From contig OY540812.1 in NCBI GenBank assembly GCA_961205875.1, positions 8,866,001 to 8,930,000 on the forward strand: a DNA stretch of 64,000 bases, read 5' to 3'. The position numbers and the translations under genes were made by a program. Below, in pieces: positions 59,341 to 64,000 of the stretch. Position 1 is the first letter of the stretch. Each line of letters opens with the position of its first letter. The notes under the pieces were generated by a model. The model did not search any database, was not told the origin of the DNA, and was given only the letters and a program-made list of their open reading frames with translations. This DNA is from Sialis fuliginosa (lineage: Eukaryota > Arthropoda > Insecta > Megaloptera > Sialidae).

Positions 59341-59580
59341 TGTAGAGTCGCATTCAGAAGTGGTCGACCAGTTTTCATTTAAATTAGCTTATCACAAATT
59401 TAAAACTACATATGTGTATATTCAAACTCATTTGCTAGATAAAGAAATACTCTTCGTATATAGTACTCATATATCTTTGTGCGATTAAATTATTATGTAA
59501 TTTATTGAAAATTGTATAAGTAAATTTTGTGGTAATAAATATTTGATATTCCTAATTTTAGTATTTAAATATTTTAAACT
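59341..59580 (-). mobile_element. MITE, TACAGTC-end family, older inverted copy
   Basis: Read on the minus strand, it follows 13127-13414 closely from AATACTAAAATT through CAAATATTTATTACCACAAA and GCACAAAGATATATGAGT to TTTGCTAGATAAAG in reverse. It then shows a gapped match to the 'tttatcacaaa' and 'gtcttgcag' part. Identity is around 90% in the best 140 bases and lower beyond, and the TACAGTC ends are worn. Confidence 0.65.
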
Positions 59581-60295
59581 TGATATAAAATTAATTAATG
59601 AAATGGACGTATTTTTGTGTTTTTATTTGAAATTATGTACCTATAATAAGCTCCACCCTCGAAAAAGGTAACCGACAATGTTTGTCTTAATAATTTTGAA
59701 TCTGTTGTAAGCGATTCTGACCTTTAAGGTGGCAGACAACCCATAGTACAGTCAAGTCTCTTTTTACGGGAATCTTTTTTACATTATTTTTTTCACCATG
59801 ACGTTTTGTATCTCATGTCAGAGTCTTATTCAAAAGTATATTATTTACATTCTTTAAAAATGCATGATTGAATTATACAGAATATATAAAAATATATTCT
59901 TTAATAAGTCAACCATGCATTTTAAAACAAATATAGTTGGATAAAAATATAAATATAACTCTTTGCTCATGAAAACATTTATAACCATTTTGAAAAATTA
60001 ACTTATCTTTTATTATCTATTTTCCAACATAACATTACAAAAGTATCTACTTCTGTAAAACAACCGATCTACAAAAAGCTTATAACACCTAAGAGACCGC
60101 GAATAAAAAACTTGAATCTCATTGTTAATCCAAACGCAACCTCAAACATTAACACTAACATGTCCTTAAGCTAGATTTTGTTAAAACAAGTATCAAATGT
60201 CTCCAAACTTATTAATCCTCCGGGATTCCAGCTTCACAGGTATATATGAGAATACAAAACAAATAAGCTTATAAGTTGGCAAGTGTACTTAAAGA
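59581..60295. other. AT-rich non-coding stretch
   Basis: No feature is recognised. Confidence 0.45.
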
Positions 60296-60299
60296 TGAT

Positions 60300-60500
60300 C
60301 CCCTACGCTCGCGTCAATCTCCCGAAAATAAAACAATCCACCGATAGAGATAATATTATCGTTATGTAGTGTTAATAGCTCACTATGTCTTTGTTTAGAC
60401 AAGTTGCTGTTTGCGAAGTTACATGTATGATGAACTATATAGGCTTACCGCAAGACGCTTGATCCCAAAAGATGAATTGAGGAAACGGTTCAGACGTAAA
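60300..60500. promoter_or_regulatory. Complex island, weak enhancer candidate
   Basis: CCCTACGCTCGCGTCAATC, CCACCGATAGAGATAATATT, ATCGTTATGTAG, TTGTTTAGACAAG and TACCGCAAGACGCTTGATCC lie in 200 bases, more complex than the flanks. GATA-type words (AGATAA) are included. There is no open frame. Confidence 0.25.
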
Positions 60501-61078
60501 TCTGAATGTCTTAAAGTGAAAACAGGTCATGAGAATGTGTCTGATATAATGAATTTATAAATTTTCATTTTAATTGATTCCCATATGTACTTAAAACGTA
60601 ATACCTAATTTTCAAATACAAAAAAATTAGAAATAAAAAATCGGTCAATTTTTTAAAACTATGTACCAATTTTCAGATTGAGAAAAAGTATACCATTAAA
60701 AAAATTAATTTTTTTATCAGATTAATTAGGTATATATACTTAAATATTTAATTAATAACTGGCGCAAGTATAAATGCAAGTGATATCAACTCCGAAATGG
60801 GCATAACTCTTATTTTATCAGATTAAAAGTAGATAGCCTAACAAAGATGTTGGTAAATCAATTTCCCAATACCTAGATCTTTTTTTTTAAACCTTCAAGA
60901 AGAAATTTCAGCATAACACTACTAAATTATTATTTCAAGCACAACCAGTAAGATTAATATATGATATTCAATAATAACCCCAGTTGTATGAACTCTGAAA
61001 GAGTTGAATTTGTAATAAGTTATGTTAACTGCGCAACGTAAAAAACTGTTAATTTTTCTGCGCAACTGATAACTATTA
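60501..61078. other. AT-rich stretch with a repeated CTGCGCAAC word
   Basis: No gene is seen. CTGCGCAAC occurs at about 61029 and 61059, just before the next element. Confidence 0.4.
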
Positions 61079-61249
61079 CAGTCACACAAAAAAAGGTGTG
61101 CGATACCAAAAAAGTGACCTTTCTGCTTACCAGTTTTTTTTTATTTGAGCTTGAATTTTGGGTTTAGGTTAAATTTTTTCAAGTTGGCTAAATTTTGGAT
61201 TTCAACTATGCTCGACCAATGCTATATAGGTCGCTTTTTTGTGTGGCTG
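61079..61249. mobile_element. Small MITE with CAG(T/C)CACACAAAAAA ends
   Basis: Left CAGTCACACAAAAAA is inverted at the right as TTTTTTGTGTGGCTG. GCGACC/GGTCGC-like and ATACC/GGT words continue the match. TATTA is at the left border and TTATTA at the right border, possibly the remains of an 8-base duplication (hAT type). It is 171 bases and non-coding. Confidence 0.6.
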
Positions 61250-61499
61250 TGTTATTAATAAAGCTTTTTGTTTATTTTTTACATAAAAAAGTAATTCAAA
61301 CTGTAGGTCCGTATTTAATAATCGATCTAAATATTTATATAGCCTCGGCACAGCTATATTTCCAAAATTTTGTAAAAGAAAATAATAAATAGTTAACCAT
61401 GTAGATTCTTGTCGGTTAAGCTTTGCAACAAATATGCAAGAATATTTATACTAATTACGAATGAACAGAAAAAGGTTGTTGCAAGTAGCAAACGAGTTA
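61250..61499. other. AT-rich non-coding stretch
   Basis: No feature is recognised; the 65-codon frame at 61195 crosses the MITE end and is a shadow. Confidence 0.4.
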
Positions 61500-61690
61500 C
61501 ACGAGAAAGAATGGTAGAACTCCCTTAGGCAAGACTGTCACGCGATGAATATCTTGATTTGTTGTGTACATACGTGCAACTCGAACCCGAGACTCCGGTG
61601 AGATAAGCGCGTGACGCAATCTAGTGCTGCCAACTGTCAGGTCGAAACTAACTCTCAAAAGTTACTATACGAGATTTTTGTTACCAAGAA
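61500..61690. promoter_or_regulatory. Complex island, candidate enhancer
   Basis: It contains AGACTGTCACGCGATGAAT, GTGCAACTCGAACCCGAG, CTCCGGTGAGATAAGCGCG (a GATA word), GTGCTGCCAACTGTCAGG and AAAGTTACTATACGAG. It stands out from the A/T-rich flanks. There is no open frame. Confidence 0.3.
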
Positions 61691-62629
61691 TGTGCTCTGA
61701 TTCTCAACAGCGCGACGATAGTTTTTATTTTTTTCTTATTGTATTCATCTAAAGTTATTAAAACTTTTAAGCCAGCCGTATATTTTAACCACATACTTTG
61801 AACGCTCAGAAAGTTCGATTATATTTTTTGTGCTACAGTTAAGTTTTTTTATTGTAAACGCTGACTGTAACGAACATACTTTTTTAAATTTATTTGGTAT
61901 AACTCGTCTCTTAATGAGAACTTCTTCTTAAATCGCAACACGAATCAAATGACATTGTTTTATTATAGTGAAGACGTATTTTTAGCTGTTATTCTCAATT
62001 TGTTTATTAAATAAAGAAATATATAGGTAATACTTTTAACAGAAAAAATTACAAAATAAAAAATAAGAACTAAAATAAATCATATCTTAAAAATAATAAA
62101 AGTATCAAAATGATTCTGATTTGCAGTGTATTATTTTATAGTGATTTTTTTTGTGTTTTCCAAATGTGGCAATAGGAAATAAAAAATCCGCTTACCCTCC
62201 GCCTCTATTTACAATTAAATTTTAAAAAAGGGACTACTACCTTTAACTACTGAATAAGCTCCACACTCTGACATGTAATTCATTTTCAGTTTTGGGTAAA
62301 AACCATACATAATATATGTAAATTTATGTATTGTACCACATTTAGTTTATGTGCTATGTAGAAGGCTATGACAAACAGACAGACGGTTAACGTAGCAAGG
62401 ATAATTTTTCTGCTTTACCTACAAAATAAATAAGTGGTCTTTTACAGAATAATTTTATTTTTAAAAATAAATAAAACAATTAACAAATATTTCGAAAATA
62501 AAGCTGCTTACAAAAAACTGTTCATGCAAATATATTAGTCTGTTTGGAGGAGGCAATATCATTATATTTTTTTATGGCTCATTTAAATGGTAACTGATGA
62601 GAATCCATACTTACATTACATATTATATC
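61691..62629. other. AT-rich non-coding stretch
   Basis: No feature is recognised. Confidence 0.45.
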
Positions 62630-62950
62630 TTTGTAAGAGATTATTTTACAACAAATGTTGTTATACTCTATAAAATTTCCCGTAACATGTGTCGTTCTTG
62701 AGATATCTTGAAAAAATAAATGGGGTGTCACCCCTCCCTCTTACACACGATTTTTAAATGGGACCGTCCTCAAGCCAGACCCAACCAACCGACTAAGTTT
62801 CAACAATATCGGTTCAATGGTTCATTAGTTATGCGTGTAACAAGGATTCAGGGGACAGACAGACAGACACGGAACGAAAAATGTTTGTCTTGACGTGAAA
62901 CGGAAAGATCAATTTAAAATTTTTAAATCGGAGAACATTTTTTTGTCTCA
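62630..62950 (+). mobile_element. Dispersed repeat (LINE-tail type), longer copy
   Basis: This copy runs from TATTTTACAACAAATGTTG through 'gtgtcgttcttgagatatc', 'ggggtgtcacccctccctc', 'ccgactaagtttcaacaat', a GACA array and 'cggaacgaaaaatgtttgtc' to 'aaatcggagaac'. Its two ends match 48630-48780. The 'ggttcaatggttcattagttatgcgtgtaac' plus GACA layout is that of LINE 3' regions in insects. The minus-strand 63-codon frame is a shadow. Confidence 0.55.
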
Positions 62951-63199
62951 AACTGAAACGATCACAAAGCTTCTCGTATCTTCGATATTGCGAGGAAGCA
63001 AAATGATAAAAAAAACACACTCATAAATAAAATATTTATAATTAGATAGTTTTTGCTCGAAAAGGTTTATTTCTATAAGCAGTTTAATTTTTCGTAAAAC
63101 AAATTAAAATGCTAAAACTATTTATTTAACTTGTATTACTGCATTACAACAAACTATTCCACTACAACAGTGCATTAACCAAAAGTACACACATACTCA
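62951..63199. other. AT-rich non-coding stretch
   Basis: No feature is recognised apart from an acceptor-like CTACAACAG ending at 63170. Confidence 0.4.
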
Positions 63200-63540
63200 T
63201 AGGCAAACATATCGTGCAGAATGCACCCCAGAGCAGACAATCAGACTGGGCTGCACTCGGGCGACTCCAAACCCGGGGCGGTGAGTACAACTCTAGACTT
63301 GTACCCACTACAACACATCACGTCGTCGTTGTTTCCAGAGGAGTCGGTTTGTTACACTCCTCGTTACCGCCATCGGGTAAAGTTGTGTGTGTGTGTGTGT
63401 ATATGTGTATGTGACCTGCGTTGGTAATGCCGAAACCTCCACCGTGTACCTTACAAGTTAGCGCTTGTTTGTTGTAAAGTTTCTGCACCGTGGCCGGTGA
63501 ACCGATAAATTCGAATGGATGTTCCAAATACGGTTATACC
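63200..63540 (+). promoter_or_regulatory. GC-rich island, enhancer or possible first exon
   Basis: The most GC-rich patch of the window. ATG at 63221 follows an in-frame TAA at 63176 and opens 20 codons. After these, GGGGCG|GTGAGTAC at 63281 is a good splice donor (GTGAGT). The 20 residues match no family I know. Further on are a GT microsatellite (63384-63402), CCGTGTACCTTACAAG and CACCGTGGCCGGTG. It could be a 5' exon of a gene running right out of the window, but composition alone fits an enhancer as well. Confidence 0.25.
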
Positions 63541-64000
63541 GTTATTGTTTGTTGTACCTAGTTACTTTGTTTCTACGACTGTATGGATTGGAAATTTTGT
63601 GTTGCCTTAATACAAAGTTTTTGCGTTCTTTATAATGCATTAGGTATTAGCTCTCTACATTCTTATGAGGTAGGATACATCTAAAAATAAATTTAATAAT
63701 AAAATAATTTATTAATATAAATGTTAACCCACAATAAGACGAAACGAGACTAGATTGTCACGTCTTAAATTTTCAAAGTTTCGTCTTGACTGGAGGCTTA
63801 ACAATAATAGTTATGTGTATATATGTAACATTCCGGTCTCGGTTCAGTCTCGCTCGAATCAAATCTTATGATATTTAAATTAACGAACCGCTTTTAGGCC
63901 GGTCTCGGTCCAAACAAATCTTATGGTATTCACATTGTCGCGCAAGCTTATATCACGCTTTACTCAGTGATCAGTACTAGAATGATCGAAGACGAACTGA
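63541..64000. other. AT-rich stretch with GAGAC and CCGGTCTC repeats
   Basis: Positions 63738-63800 hold GACGAAACGAGAC and GTTTCGTCTTGAC. At 63834 and 63899 two imperfect direct copies begin with CCGGTCTCGG and end in CAAATCTTATG(A/G)TATT, about 65 bases apart. This is the clearest case of the degenerate GAGAC/GTCTC words found at four other places. No gene is seen at the right edge. Confidence 0.45.

Noticed and set aside
1-64000. Known insect microRNAs (let-7, miR-10, iab-4, bantam, miR-124, miR-9, miR-1, miR-2/13 and others from memory)
   Set aside because: Their mature sequences were looked for by eye and not seen; ACGTATACTG at 30084 departs from iab-4 after ten bases. This is not an exhaustive search.
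1-64000. LTR retroelement, Polinton or other virus-like insert
   Set aside because: No long direct terminal repeats, no primer-binding or polypurine arrangement and no protein remains of such elements were seen.

Overview
The window is 64 kb of very AT-rich eukaryotic DNA in which I can support no protein-coding gene, rRNA or tRNA. The longest open frames are about 106 codons, of low complexity, and many are shadows of repeats. It reads as a gene desert or very large intron of an insect, most likely a lepidopteran. The organism call rests on repeat style: a short Helitron starting TCTATACTAATATTATAAA and ending in a CCGCG/CGCGG hairpin plus CTAG, several 'accgatttt-gat-aaa' style decayed repeats, and the MITE with termini like GGGCCATCCATAAATTACG. 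All of these are familiar from lepidopteran and other insect genomes.

Most of what can be annotated is small DNA transposons. A set with TACAG...CTGTA ends (mariner-like, TA targets) lies at 2544-3012, 12421-12974, 22628-22691 (broken), 22956-23293 and 42966-43707. A second family (TACAGTC ends) lies at 13127-13414, 59341-59580 (inverted) and the window edge 1-91. A third (CGGTATTATAAAGAA ends) has three copies at 19978-20230, 45759-46053 and 52233-52484. Single elements include a textbook hAT MITE with an 8-bp target duplication (24784-25211), one with a 6-bp duplication (30402-30799), and others at 13840-14139, 30907-31086, 41278-41548 and 61079-61249. Two copies of the CATCCATAAATTACG element carry long G runs (921-1227, 53121-53622). 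A 148-bp Helitron (52895-53042) and several decayed Helitron or LINE tails complete the list.

Two structures stand out. The first is a 1.8-kb near-perfect palindrome at 27757-29552 (arms about 840 bp, loop about 120 bp). The second is a 1.45-kb palindrome at 56013-57464 (arms about 520 bp) whose arms carry a repeated TGCCAGAC motif. A third foldback at 7263-7872 has arms built of 15-bp tandem units. If transcribed, each would give a long hairpin RNA. I did not recognise the family of any of the three.

Between the repeats lie 100-300 bp islands that are richer in GC and sequence complexity than their surroundings, for example at 9620, 10915, 14640, 17060, 21310, 22135, 26590, 31720, 35030, 43760, 45140, 47750, 50030, 51380, 53980, 58405, 61500 and 63200. 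Their number and spacing suggest distal regulatory elements of a developmental locus, but this is inference without a comparison genome. The island at 63200-63540 has the only weak first-exon signature: an ATG, 20 open codons, then a consensus-like splice donor.
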